This document shows positions 26,950-36,948 of a stretch of DNA of 64,000 bases, piece by piece. Under the pieces are notes generated by a model. That model had not been told where the DNA came from. It did no database searches and saw only the letters and a list, made by a program, of their open reading frames with translations. The stretch is from Streptomyces beigongshangae. Its GTDB lineage: Bacteria; Actinomycetota; Actinomycetes; Streptomycetales; Streptomycetaceae. Each line of letters starts with the position of its first letter. Within the stretch, counting starts at the first letter, position 1. The position numbers were made by a program, and so were the translations under genes. The stretch lies in NCBI RefSeq assembly GCF_019710745.1, contig NZ_JAHKJW010000001.1:1-64000 (forward strand), read 5' to 3'.

Positions 26950-27468
26950 TCACGACGTCTTCAGCGACTCCACCATCTCCACCAGCCGGGCGAACGGCGC
27001 CGTACCCGCCACCACGGTCGTGGAGTTCTTCTCCCGGAGCACGAGGGCGTCGTACTTCGCGCCCTCGTACCGCTTCCAGGACTTCTCACCGATGCGCTGG
27101 ACGACGTTCGTCTCCTCGGCGCCCTGGCTGGCGTCCTCGATGAACGTGCCGGGCTTCTGCGTGGACTGCTCGACCGCCACGTATTCCCCGTCGGGGTCGT
27201 GGAAGCCGAGGTGCCACGCGCCGAAGTCGTCCCCGCGGAACCGCACCGAGGTCGCCTTCCACTCCTCGGGCAGGCCCTCGGGCGCCGCCACCGGGTACGA
27301 GGCCGCACGGCGCGCCGTGAGGAGCTCCACGCGGTAGTCGACCCGTTCGAGCGGGGGCTCCGAGTCGTCGTTGGGGATGAAGACGTAGATGAAGCCCGCG
27401 ACGATGCCGATCACGCCCAGGGACAGCACCATGTCCCGGGCCGACTGCTTGCCTTTCGTACCTGCCAC
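26950..27468 (-). CDS. DUF4245 membrane-anchored protein
   Basis: Protein of 172 residues with a short basic N-terminus, one membrane helix (about 13-31, '[19 protein letters not shown]') and an extracytoplasmic domain. '[20 protein letters not shown]' and '[18 protein letters not shown]' are typical of the actinobacterial DUF4245 family, which is regularly found next to glpX. Function unknown. The GTG at 27468 follows a G-rich stretch. It is divergent from glpX with 125 bases between them. Confidence 0.88.
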   Translation of the reverse strand: MAGTKGKQSARDMVLSLGVIGIVAGFIYVFIPNDDSEPPLERVDYRVELLTARRAASYPVAAPEGLPEEWKATSVRFRGDDFGAWHLGFHDPDGEYVAVEQSTQKPGTFIEDASQGAEETNVVQRIGEKSWKRYEGAKYDALVLREKNSTTVVAGTAPFARLVEMVESLKTS

Positions 27469-27593
27469 CCCCCCATCGTCGCAGGTGTACTGGTCTGCTC
27501 ATCCGTGGGCCCCCCTGCTCATTATGTCGGAGTGGGGATAGAGTCGGCCCGAACCCCCATCCGGCCGTCGTCGTATCAGAAAGGTGCGCTCCG

Positions 27594-28625
27594 ATGACCG
27601 AGCATCAATTGCCGTCCGAGCTAGAGGTCCCCTCCGAGGCCCCCGACCGCAACCTCGCCCTCGAACTGGTCCGGGTCACCGAGGCCGCCGCCATGGCCGC
27701 GGGCCGCTGGGTCGGCCGCGGCGACAAGAACGGCGCCGACGGCGCGGCGGTACGGGCCATGCGCACCCTCGTCTCCACCGTCTCGATGAACGGCGTCGTC
27801 GTCATCGGCGAGGGCGAGAAGGACGAGGCCCCGATGCTCTTCAACGGGGAGCGCGTCGGGGACGGGACCGGCCCCGAGTGCGACATCGCCGTCGACCCGA
27901 TCGACGGGACCACGCTCACCGCCGCGGGCATGACCAACGCGATCGCGGTGCTGGCCGCCGCCGACCGCGGCACCATGTTCGACCCGTCCGCGGTCTTCTA
28001 CATGGACAAGCTGGTCACCGGGCCCGAGGCCGCCGACTTCGTCGACATCGACGCCCCGGTGTCCGTGAACATCCGCCGGGTCGCCAAGGCCAAGCGCGTC
28101 ACGCCCGAGGACGTCACGGTCGTCATCCTCGACCGGCCGCGCCACGACGGCATCGTCAAGGAGATCCGGGAGACCGGCGCGCGCATCAAGCTCATCTCCG
28201 ACGGCGATGTCGCGGGCTCGATCCTGGCGCTGCGCGAGGGCACGGGCATCGACCTGCTGCTCGGCATCGGCGGCACGCCCGAGGGCATCATCTCGGCCTG
28301 TGCCGTGAAGTGCCTCGGCGGCACCATCCAGGGGAAGCTGTGGCCCAAGGACGACGAGGAGCGGGCGCGGGCGGTGGACGCCGGGCACGACCTCGACCGC
28401 GTCCTGCTCACCGACGACCTGGTCTCCGGCGAGAACGTCTTCTTCGTCGCCACCGGGATCACCGACGGCGAGCTGCTGCGGGGGGTCCGGTACCGGTCCG
28501 AGACCGCCACGACCGACTCGATCGTGATGCGGTCGAAGTCGGGGACGGTGCGGCGGATCAACTCGGAGCACCGGCTGGCGAAGCTGCGGGCGTACTCGGC
28601 GATCGACTTCGACCGGGCGAAGTGA
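27594..28625 (+). CDS. glpX: Class II fructose-1,6-bisphosphatase
   Basis: Gluconeogenic phosphatase converting fructose 1,6-bisphosphate to fructose 6-phosphate; 343 residues. The metal-binding signature '[19 protein letters not shown]' and '[14 protein letters not shown]' is intact, as are '[19 protein letters not shown]' and '[12 protein letters not shown]'. The ATG at 27594 has AGAAAGG 9 bases upstream. A -10-like TAGAGT is present at 27539-27544. In actinobacteria GlpX is the main fructose bisphosphatase. It stands alone before a WhiB-like gene on the other strand. Confidence 0.96.
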   Translation: MTEHQLPSELEVPSEAPDRNLALELVRVTEAAAMAAGRWVGRGDKNGADGAAVRAMRTLVSTVSMNGVVVIGEGEKDEAPMLFNGERVGDGTGPECDIAVDPIDGTTLTAAGMTNAIAVLAAADRGTMFDPSAVFYMDKLVTGPEAADFVDIDAPVSVNIRRVAKAKRVTPEDVTVVILDRPRHDGIVKEIRETGARIKLISDGDVAGSILALREGTGIDLLLGIGGTPEGIISACAVKCLGGTIQGKLWPKDDEERARAVDAGHDLDRVLLTDDLVSGENVFFVATGITDGELLRGVRYRSETATTDSIVMRSKSGTVRRINSEHRLAKLRAYSAIDFDRAK

Positions 28626-28658
28626 CTCCGCCGGGCAGCGGCACCACTGCCGTCGTCG

Positions 28659-28703
28659 GTCCGCGGGTCCGCTGTGGCCGGTCGCGCGGTTCCCCGCGCC
28701 CCT
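28659..28703. repeat. REP-like interspersed element, copy 1
   Basis: Core CCGCGGGTCCGCTGTGGCC then GTCGCGCGGTTCCCCGCGCC. The second half folds into GCGCGG-TTCC-CCGCGC (28684-28699). The same core appears at 36851-36895, in weaker form at 40741-40785, and at 61011-61052. Such elements occur widely between Streptomyces genes, often at 3' ends, as here between the glpX and wbl stops. Confidence 0.75.
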
Positions 28704-28775
28704 GACGGGGCCACCCCCGGCACGGTGATGGGGCGCCCCTTCCTGCGCGGAGGGACGCGCCGTCGCCGTCGGGGG

Positions 28776-29153
28776 CTAGCCGGCCGCGGCTATGGTGCCC
28801 GCCGCCCGGGCCGCCTTCTGGAGTTCCAGGTCGCGGCGGCGCCGGCGGGCCAGGGCCACCCGGCGCTCGGCGGCGGTGAGGCCGCCCCAGACCCCGTACG
28901 GCTCGGGTTGCAGCAGGGCGTGTTCCCGGCACTCGACCATCACCGGACAGCGCGCGCAGACCCGCTTCGCCGCCTCCTCGCGGGACAGCCGGGCCGCGGT
29001 GGGTTCCTTCGAGGGCGCGAAGAACAGCCCGGCCTCGTCGCGGCGGCACACGGCCTCCGTGTGCCAGGGCACGTCCTGGTCCCTCTCGCGCACCGGCGCC
29101 GGCTGGGGCGGAACGGCAGCGACCTGCAGGGACTGATGCGGCGGATGCGGCAC
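28776..29153 (-). CDS. WhiB-family iron-sulfur transcription factor
   Basis: Wbl protein of 125 residues. Four conserved cysteines that bind a redox-sensitive [4Fe-4S] cluster are C36, C66, C69 and C75 ('AVCRRDE', '[17 protein letters not shown]'), followed by the turn motif '[13 protein letters not shown]' and a basic tail for DNA contact. The start is a GTG with CAGGAG 7 bases upstream. Position between glpX and fumarase genes resembles wblI (SCO5046) of S. coelicolor from memory, but the symbol is not assigned without alignment. Wbl proteins act with sigma factors in development or stress. Confidence 0.93.
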   Translation of the reverse strand: MPHPPHQSLQVAAVPPQPAPVRERDQDVPWHTEAVCRRDEAGLFFAPSKEPTAARLSREEAAKRVCARCPVMVECREHALLQPEPYGVWGGLTAAERRVALARRRRRDLELQKAARAAGTIAAAG

Positions 29154-29380
29154 GGTCTACTCCTGACGACGGCTTCGCGAGCGAGAGACGACGCAGCAAG
29201 CCCTACCCGTTGTACGCGCGCCTAAGCACTCGGTTCCCGAGCACGGGGGACCGGGACCGGTGCGGCGGCCCCCTCACCGGACCGGCTCCCTCCGTACGGC
29301 GCCGGACCGGCCCCCTCCGCGGACGCCGGACGCCGGACGCGCGACCGCCCGGCGCGCGGCCGCCGCGGGATTCGCGACCG

Positions 29381-30094
29381 TCAACGCCCCAGGTGTTTGC
29401 GCAACGTGGCGTTCACGCGGTCGCCGACCCGGCCGAGGATGTCCTCTATCAGCTTGCCCCGCCGGGGCCTCGCCTCGATGCTGCCGAGGACGGCCAGCCC
29501 GTCCACGTAGACCACGGGCGCGTCCTGTTCGCCCGAGTCCAGCGTGTCCACCTCGAAGCTGCCGAGGACCCCGCCGCCGCTGCCGCGCAGCGACACGTTC
29601 TCCGGGACGCGGATCTCGACGCTGCCGAAGACCGAGATCGCCTTGATCACCACCTGCTGGTGCTCGAACAGCGCCTCGCTGAGGTCTATCTCCACACTGC
29701 CGAAGATCGCGTACGCGTGCGTGCGGCGGCCCACGCGCCAGCGGCCCCTGCGCACGGCGGCGCTGAACACCGCCACCACGTTCTCGTCGGCGACCGAGGG
29801 GACCGCGCCCGGCAGGGGGCGGTCGGGGGGCGGCGAGAACGCCGGCGCGGTGCGGGGCCGGTGGGCCGCCGGCAGGTCCCGCACCGGCGGTTCCAGCTCG
29901 CCCACGGTCTTCGCGCGCAGGACCTCCTCGACCCGCTCCGCGTGCTCCTCCGGGGTGAGGCGCCCCTCGGCGAGGGCCTCGCGCAGGATGTCCGCGGTCC
30001 GGTCGCGGTCCGCGTCGGAGGCCCGGAGGTCGGTACGGGTCCGGGGGTCGGTACGGGTCCGGCGGTCGGGCTCGGTGTGCTTCTGAAGGTCCAC
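29381..30094 (-). CDS. DUF1707 and LiaF-like (cell wall-active response) domain protein
   Basis: Protein of about 237 residues. The N-terminal DUF1707 helix pair '[20 protein letters not shown]' and '[20 protein letters not shown]' spans about 24-72. The C-terminal half is a repetitive beta region ('[20 protein letters not shown]', '[16 protein letters not shown]', 'GSFEVDTL', '[10 protein letters not shown]'), matching the LiaF/YvqF C-terminal fold. No membrane helix is visible. The GTG at 30094 has no ribosome site, and GGGTACGCT a few bases upstream could be a -10 box, so the mRNA may be leaderless. It is divergent from the class I fumarase gene. Confidence 0.82.
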   Translation of the reverse strand: MDLQKHTEPDRRTRTDPRTRTDLRASDADRDRTADILREALAEGRLTPEEHAERVEEVLRAKTVGELEPPVRDLPAAHRPRTAPAFSPPPDRPLPGAVPSVADENVVAVFSAAVRRGRWRVGRRTHAYAIFGSVEIDLSEALFEHQQVVIKAISVFGSVEIRVPENVSLRGSGGGVLGSFEVDTLDSGEQDAPVVYVDGLAVLGSIEARPRRGKLIEDILGRVGDRVNATLRKHLGR

Positions 30095-30250
30095 GGCAGC
30101 AGCGTACCCAAACGCGATAGATCGCGACCAGAGGGCGTGGACGGCGAACTGTGCCTCACCCCGCACCACCGGTGCCCGGGGCAGGTCCTACGCTGGTGGG
30201 CGCCGCCAACGGAGGCCGGCCGCTGTCCGTCGATGAAGGATTTGGCGAAG

Positions 30251-31948
<1,698 letters not shown>

Positions 31949-32037
31949 GGGCGGAGTCCGGGCGCGGTCCGGGTGGGGGCCGGCCGCGCCCCGCGGCGGA
32001 GCCGCATGTGTCACGGCCCCGCGCCCCGGGTCTCCCT

Positions 32038-32100
32038 GCCCGTCCGGCGCCGGATGTCCCAGCCCGTCCGGCGCCGGGCGTTCCGGCCCGTCCGGCGTCC
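32038..32100. repeat. Three direct repeats of GCCCGTCCGGCG with 24-bp period
   Basis: GCCCGTCCGGCGCC occurs at 32038-32051 and 32062-32075, and GCCCGTCCGGCGTCC at 32086-32100, each 24 bases apart. The array is in the non-coding gap between the two fumarase genes. Similar GCCCGTCCGGCG strings are, from memory, dispersed repeats in Streptomyces genomes. Confidence 0.75.
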
Positions 32101-32193
32101 GGGGGCGGGCGCGCAGCGCGATTGCGGGGGTCCGGGGGGTGGCAGCCCTCCGGGACGGGAATGGGTACGGGCGGCGGCGGCGATATACCTGCC

Positions 32194-33579
32194 ATGACCG
32201 ACTACCGCATCGAACACGACTCCATGGGCGAGGTCCGCGTCCCCGCGGACGCCAAGTGGCGGGCCCAGACCCAGCGCGCCGTCGAGAACTTCCCGGTCTC
32301 CGGGCAGCGCCTGGAGCGCGCGCACATCGAGGCCCTCGCCCGGATCAAGGCGGCCGCGGCCAAGGTGAACGCCGGGCTCGGCGTACTGGACAAGGACGTC
32401 GCGGAGGCCATCCAGGAGGCCGCGGGAGAGGTCGCGGACGGCACGTGGGACGACCACTTCCCGGTGGACGTCTTCCAGACCGGCTCCGGGACCTCGTCCA
32501 ACATGAACACCAACGAGGTGATCGCCACGCTGGCGACGGAGCGGCTCGGCCGGGACGTGCACCCGAACGACCACGTGAACGCCTCGCAGTCCAGCAACGA
32601 CGTCTTCCCGTCCTCGATCCACATCGCCGCGACCGCCGCCGTCACCCGCGACCTCGTCCCCGCGCTGGAGCACCTCGCCGCCTCGCTGACCCGCAAGTCC
32701 GAGGAGTTCGCCGACGTCGTGAAGTCGGGGCGGACCCATCTGATGGACGCCACCCCGGTGACGCTCGGCCAGGAGTTCGCCGGGTACGCGGCCCAGGTGC
32801 GGTACGGGGTCGAGCGGCTGGAGGCGTCCCTCCCCCGGCTCGCCGAGCTGCCCCTGGGCGGCACGGCCGTCGGAACCGGGATCAACACCCCGCCGGGGTT
32901 CTCCGCCGCCGTGATCGCCGAGGTCGCGCGGGCCACCGGGCTGCCGCTCACCGAGGCGCGCGACCACTTCGAGGCACAGGGCGCACGGGACGGCGTCGTC
33001 GAGACCAGCGGGCAGCTGCGGACCGTCGCCGTGGGGCTCACGAAGATCTCCAACGATCTGCGGTGGATGGCCTCCGGGCCGCGCACGGGCCTCGCGGAGA
33101 TCAATCTGCCCGACCTCCAGCCGGGCTCGTCGATCATGCCGGGCAAGGTGAACCCCGTCATCCCCGAGGCCGTCCTGATGGTGGCCGCGCAGGTGACCGG
33201 GAACGACGCCACGATCGCCGCCGCCGGGGCCTCCGGCAACTTCGAGCTGAACGTCATGCTGCCGGTCATCGCGAAGAACGTCCTGGAGTCGGTCCGGCTG
33301 CTCGCGAACGTCTCCCGGCTGCTCGCCGACCGCACCGTAGACGGGATCACGGCCAACCGCGAGCGCGCCCGGGAGTACGCCGAGTCGTCGCCGTCGGTCG
33401 TGACGCCGCTGAACAAGTACATCGGGTACGAGGAGGCCGCGAAGGTCGCCAAGAAGGCGCTGGCCGAGCGGAGGACCATCCGGGAGGTCGTCCTGGAGTC
33501 GGGGTACGTCGACCGCGGCGACCTCACCCGGGAACAGCTGGACGAGGCGCTGGATGTCCTGCGGATGACACGGCCGTAA
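32194..33579 (+). CDS. fumC: Class II fumarate hydratase
   Basis: Homotetrameric, cluster-free fumarase of 461 residues in the aspartase/fumarase superfamily. The signature loop '[15 protein letters not shown]' near residue 312 is intact, as are '[14 protein letters not shown]', '[17 protein letters not shown]' and '[18 protein letters not shown]'. The ATG at 32194 fits the family start. Its role overlaps that of the class I enzyme encoded immediately upstream (245-base gap with repeats); having both is thought to guard against loss of iron-sulfur enzymes. Confidence 0.96.
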   Translation: MTDYRIEHDSMGEVRVPADAKWRAQTQRAVENFPVSGQRLERAHIEALARIKAAAAKVNAGLGVLDKDVAEAIQEAAGEVADGTWDDHFPVDVFQTGSGTSSNMNTNEVIATLATERLGRDVHPNDHVNASQSSNDVFPSSIHIAATAAVTRDLVPALEHLAASLTRKSEEFADVVKSGRTHLMDATPVTLGQEFAGYAAQVRYGVERLEASLPRLAELPLGGTAVGTGINTPPGFSAAVIAEVARATGLPLTEARDHFEAQGARDGVVETSGQLRTVAVGLTKISNDLRWMASGPRTGLAEINLPDLQPGSSIMPGKVNPVIPEAVLMVAAQVTGNDATIAAAGASGNFELNVMLPVIAKNVLESVRLLANVSRLLADRTVDGITANRERAREYAESSPSVVTPLNKYIGYEEAAKVAKKALAERRTIREVVLESGYVDRGDLTREQLDEALDVLRMTRP

Positions 33580-33651
33580 CGCCGTGCGGCCGGTGGGCGA
33601 ACCATGGCATCGACCGCCGCTCCGCCCGCCTCCGGCGCCTAATATCTGTTC

Positions 33652-34344
33652 ATGACACAGGGCGGAACGGTGACACAGGTGGAAGCGGGCGGTCCGGCGG
33701 CGTACTGGAACCCCGGGAGCCAGATCCTGTGGCGGTACCGGGAGAACGCCGGCGACCGCTTCCACATCGTGCGCCCCGTGACCGTCGTGCGGGACGACGC
33801 GGAACTGCTCGCCGTGTGGCTGGCCCCGGGGACGGAGTGCATGAGACCCGTCCTCGCGGACGGCACGCCGGTGCACACGGAACCGCTGGAGACCCGTTAC
33901 ACCAAGCCCCGGACCGTGCAGCGCGACCGCTGGTTCGGCACGGGCGTCCTGAAGCTGGCGCGGCCGGGCGAGCCGTGGTCGGTGTGGCTGTTCTGGGAGC
34001 CGGGCTGGCGGTTCAAGAACTGGTACGTCAACCTGGAGGAGCCGCTCGCCAGATGGTCCGGCGGGGTCGACTCCGAGGACCACTTCCTCGACATCTCGGT
34101 GCACCCGGACCGGACCTGGGGCTGGCGCGACGAGGACGAGTTCGCGCAGGCCCAGCGGGACGGCCTGATGGACGCCCGCTCGGCGGCGCGCGTCCGGGAG
34201 GCCGGACGGGCCGCGGTGGAGGTGATCCGCGTCTGGGGCCCGCCGTTCCCGGACGGCTGGGAGCGCTGGCGCCCCGATCCGGCCTGGCCCGTGCCGTCCC
34301 TGCCGGAGGACTGGGATCGCACGCCCGCGCACGTGTCCACGTGA
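33652..34344 (+). CDS. DUF402 (FomD-like) protein
   Basis: Soluble protein of 230 residues whose core (about 25-200) is the DUF402 barrel: 'GSQILWRYRENAGDRFHIVRP', 'WLAPGTECMRP', 'LFWEPGWRFKNWYVNLEEPL', 'FLDISVHPDRTWGWRDEDEF', 'AAVEVIRVWGPPFPDGWERW'. Related proteins such as FomD are cation-dependent nucleotide-conjugate phosphohydrolases, with the acidic residues in 'DRTWGWRDEDEF' as likely metal ligands. The true substrate is unknown. It follows fumC after 72 bases and precedes a SpoIIE-type phosphatase gene. Confidence 0.85.
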   Translation: MTQGGTVTQVEAGGPAAYWNPGSQILWRYRENAGDRFHIVRPVTVVRDDAELLAVWLAPGTECMRPVLADGTPVHTEPLETRYTKPRTVQRDRWFGTGVLKLARPGEPWSVWLFWEPGWRFKNWYVNLEEPLARWSGGVDSEDHFLDISVHPDRTWGWRDEDEFAQAQRDGLMDARSAARVREAGRAAVEVIRVWGPPFPDGWERWRPDPAWPVPSLPEDWDRTPAHVST

Positions 34345-34519
34345 GACCCTTGATGTGCCCCCGTGGTAGAACCGTAGGATCGTCCTCCGCAACAGCCGGT
34401 CAGGATCGGTGCACGGCACCGTCGTTGAGGAGTGGTGGCCGGGTGGCAGGCGGGTGCGCTCCGGCAACTCCCGCACGATGTGCTGTGCTTGACCGAACGT
34501 CACCGAGGGGCGGCAGGAC

Positions 34520-34729
34520 GTGAGCGAGGGGTACGAGGGGCACAGCGGTACGGCCCGGCGCCGGCGAAACAGGTCGTTCCCGCCGGTGCCCGGAGCCCCT
34601 TCTTCTGACAGGCTGTCTGATCACGCGGGGATTCCGTTCCGGGGGCACGCATTCCGGGTATCGGGTTTCCTGCGGGACGAACTGCACGCACGGCGCGCAG
34701 CACCGGACGGATGGATTCGACACGCGTGA
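34520..34729 (+). CDS. Possible small upstream ORF, 69 aa
   Basis: A GTG-started frame preceded by GGCAGGAC encodes a basic 69-residue peptide ('SEGYEGHSGTARRRRNRSF' start) and overlaps the beginning of the next gene by 19 bases. Third-position GC is high only in the first half, so it may be a leader peptide or an artefact. If real, its overlap would couple its translation to the phosphatase. Otherwise the 366 bases between the DUF402 gene and 34711 hold only the promoter and leader of the phosphatase gene. Confidence 0.25.
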   Translation: MSEGYEGHSGTARRRRNRSFPPVPGAPSSDRLSDHAGIPFRGHAFRVSGFLRDELHARRAAPDGWIRHA

Positions 34730-36813
34730 CGGAGCACCCCATCTCCCCCGAGCGCCGGCAGCCCAGCGCTGCCCGGCCCACGGCCCCCGCGGACCCCCGC
34801 GGGGCGCTTCTGCGTACCCCGGAGCCGCCGGTACAGGGCGCCTCGGGTCTGCCCGCGCAGACCCGGCCCGCCGGGACCCCCGCCCAGGCGGGGGCCGCGG
34901 CCGTGCCCGTACCCGACGGCCAGGCTCCGGCCGGCACACCCGCCGGCAGCGGCCCCGAGCACTCCCAGCCGTCCGCGACGGAGTCCGGACCGCACCGGCC
35001 GCGGCCCGAGGCCGCCGCGGACCGGCCCGGCGCCGAGGCCATCGCCGGCGCCGCCGTCGACCAGGCCGACACGGACCGGCGTACGGGACGGAGCGCGGTG
35101 CCCGGCGCCCCCATGCCCATGCGCCGCGACGGCGACCGGCTGCGCTTCGTCGGAGCCGCGACCCGGCGGATCGCCCGCGGCATCGACCTCGACGAGATCG
35201 TGATGGGGCTGTGCCGGGCCACGGTGCCGACCTTCTCCGACGCGATCCTGGTCTACCTGCGCGATCCGCTGCCGGTGGGCGACGAGCGGCCCACCGGGCC
35301 CGTCATGCTGCGGCTGCGGCGCACGGACCGGATCCCGGAGGACCGGGACACCGAGGGCTTCCTGCTGCCCGCGCTGCAGCCGGAGCCCGACGTCGGCGTC
35401 ACCGCCGAGCTGTGCACCGTACGGCCCGGCGGCGCGCTGAACGAGGTGCTGCGCGGTGTGCGGCCCGTCTTCGCGGACGCGCCCGCCGCCCGGGCCGCGC
35501 TGCCCGAGCTGATCGGCGAGGACCTGACCGTGCCGGGCGGCCAGCGCGCGATCCTCGCGCCGCTGCGCGGCCGCCGGCGCGTGATCGGGGCCGCGCTGTT
35601 CCTGCGCCGCCCCGACCGGCCCGCCTTCGAGACCGACGACCTGCTGGTCGCGGCGCAGCTCGCCACGCACAGCGCGCTCGGCATCGACAAGGCGGTGCTG
35701 TACGGGCGCGAGGCGTACATCGCGGACGAGCTGCAGCGCACGATGCTGCCCGAGACGCTGCCGCGGCCCACGGGCGTACGGCTGGCGTCCCGCTATCTGC
35801 CGGCCGCCGAGACGGCCCGGGTGGGCGGCGACTGGTACGACGCGATCCCGCTGCCGGGCAGCCGGGTCGCCCTGGTCGTCGGTGACGTCATGGGCCACTC
35901 CATGACCTCGGCGGCGATCATGGGCCAGCTGCGGACGACCGCGCAGACCCTCGCCGGGCTGGACCTGCCGCCGCAGGAGGTCCTGCACCATCTGGACGAG
36001 CAGGCCCAGCGGCTCGGCACCGACCGCATGGCGACCTGCCTGTACGCGGTGTACGACCCGGTCGCGCACCGCATCACCATCGCCAACGCCGGCCATCCGC
36101 CACCCGTCCTGCTGCATCTGGGCGGTCGCGCCGAGGTACTGCGCGTACCACCGGGTGCTCCCATCGGCGTAGGCGGAGTGGACTTCGAGGCGGTCGAGCT
36201 GGACGCGCCCGCGGGCGCCACGCTGCTGCTCTACACCGACGGGCTGGTCGAGTCGCGGCTGCGGGACGTGTGGACGGGGATAGAGCAGTTGCGGGAGCGG
36301 ATCGCCGCGACCGCGCAGCTGACCGGTCCCGACCATCCGCCGCCGCTGGAGGCGCTGTGCGACGAGGTGCTCGACATGCTCGGTCCGGGTGACCGGGACG
36401 ACGACATCGCGCTGCTCGCCGCGCGCTTCGACGGGATCGCGCCCAGCGACGTCGCGGTCTGGCACCTCGAACCCGAGGACGCCGCGCCCGGGCGGGCGCG
36501 GCGGCTGGCCCGCAAGGCGCTGGCCCGCTGGGACCTGGAGGAGCTGACGGACTCCGTGGAGCTGCTCGTCAGCGAGGTCGTCACCAATGCCGTGCGGTAC
36601 GCCTCGCGGCCCGTCACGCTGCGGTTGCTGCGCACGGACGTGCTGCGGTGCGAGGTCGGGGACGACGTGCCGCAGCTGCCCCGGCTGCGCAATGCCCGCG
36701 CCACGGACGAGGGCGGGCGCGGGCTCTACCTGGTCAACAAGCTGGCGCGGCGGTGGGGGGCTACCCGGCTCAGCACGGGGAAGGTCGTGTGGTTCGAGTT
36801 GAACCACGGGTAG
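34711..36813 (+). CDS. GAF-SpoIIE phosphatase with HATPase domain
   Basis: Second SpoIIE-type phosphatase of the window, 700 residues. A long Pro/Ala-rich tail (1-135) precedes a GAF domain (about 145-345), the PP2C/SpoIIE domain (about 355-585; 'VGGDWYDAIPLPG', 'GDVMGHSM', 'YTDGLVES', 'DDDIALLAARF') and a HATPase domain (about 600-700; 'ELLVSEVVTNAVRYA', 'DEGGRGLYLVNKLARRWG'). It should switch an anti-anti-sigma factor on by dephosphorylation, while the HATPase domain may act as anti-sigma or kinase. The ATG has only a weak site (CCGGACGG), so the start is uncertain. No STAS-domain partner is adjacent. Confidence 0.88.
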   Translation: MDSTRVTEHPISPERRQPSAARPTAPADPRGALLRTPEPPVQGASGLPAQTRPAGTPAQAGAAAVPVPDGQAPAGTPAGSGPEHSQPSATESGPHRPRPEAAADRPGAEAIAGAAVDQADTDRRTGRSAVPGAPMPMRRDGDRLRFVGAATRRIARGIDLDEIVMGLCRATVPTFSDAILVYLRDPLPVGDERPTGPVMLRLRRTDRIPEDRDTEGFLLPALQPEPDVGVTAELCTVRPGGALNEVLRGVRPVFADAPAARAALPELIGEDLTVPGGQRAILAPLRGRRRVIGAALFLRRPDRPAFETDDLLVAAQLATHSALGIDKAVLYGREAYIADELQRTMLPETLPRPTGVRLASRYLPAAETARVGGDWYDAIPLPGSRVALVVGDVMGHSMTSAAIMGQLRTTAQTLAGLDLPPQEVLHHLDEQAQRLGTDRMATCLYAVYDPVAHRITIANAGHPPPVLLHLGGRAEVLRVPPGAPIGVGGVDFEAVELDAPAGATLLLYTDGLVESRLRDVWTGIEQLRERIAATAQLTGPDHPPPLEALCDEVLDMLGPGDRDDDIALLAARFDGIAPSDVAVWHLEPEDAAPGRARRLARKALARWDLEELTDSVELLVSEVVTNAVRYASRPVTLRLLRTDVLRCEVGDDVPQLPRLRNARATDEGGRGLYLVNKLARRWGATRLSTGKVVWFELNHG

Positions 36814-36850
36814 CTCCGCCGCGGGTGGGGTCCGGGGCGCGGGTGGTGCG

Positions 36851-36895
36851 CCGCGGGTCCGCCGTGGCCGGTCGCGCGGTTCCCCCGCGCCCCGG
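36851..36895. repeat. REP-like interspersed element, copy 2
   Basis: CCGCGGGTCCGCCGTGGCC then GTCGCGCGGTTCCCCCGCGC. It is nearly identical to copy 1 and lies between the convergent stops of the phosphatase and PBP genes. Bases 36909-36942 add two further CCCCGCGCCC(T)GAAA half-copies. Confidence 0.75.
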
Positions 36896-36948
36896 AAAGG
36901 ACCGTGCCCTTCCCCGCGCCCTGAAAGCCCCGCGCCCCTGAAAAGTGG

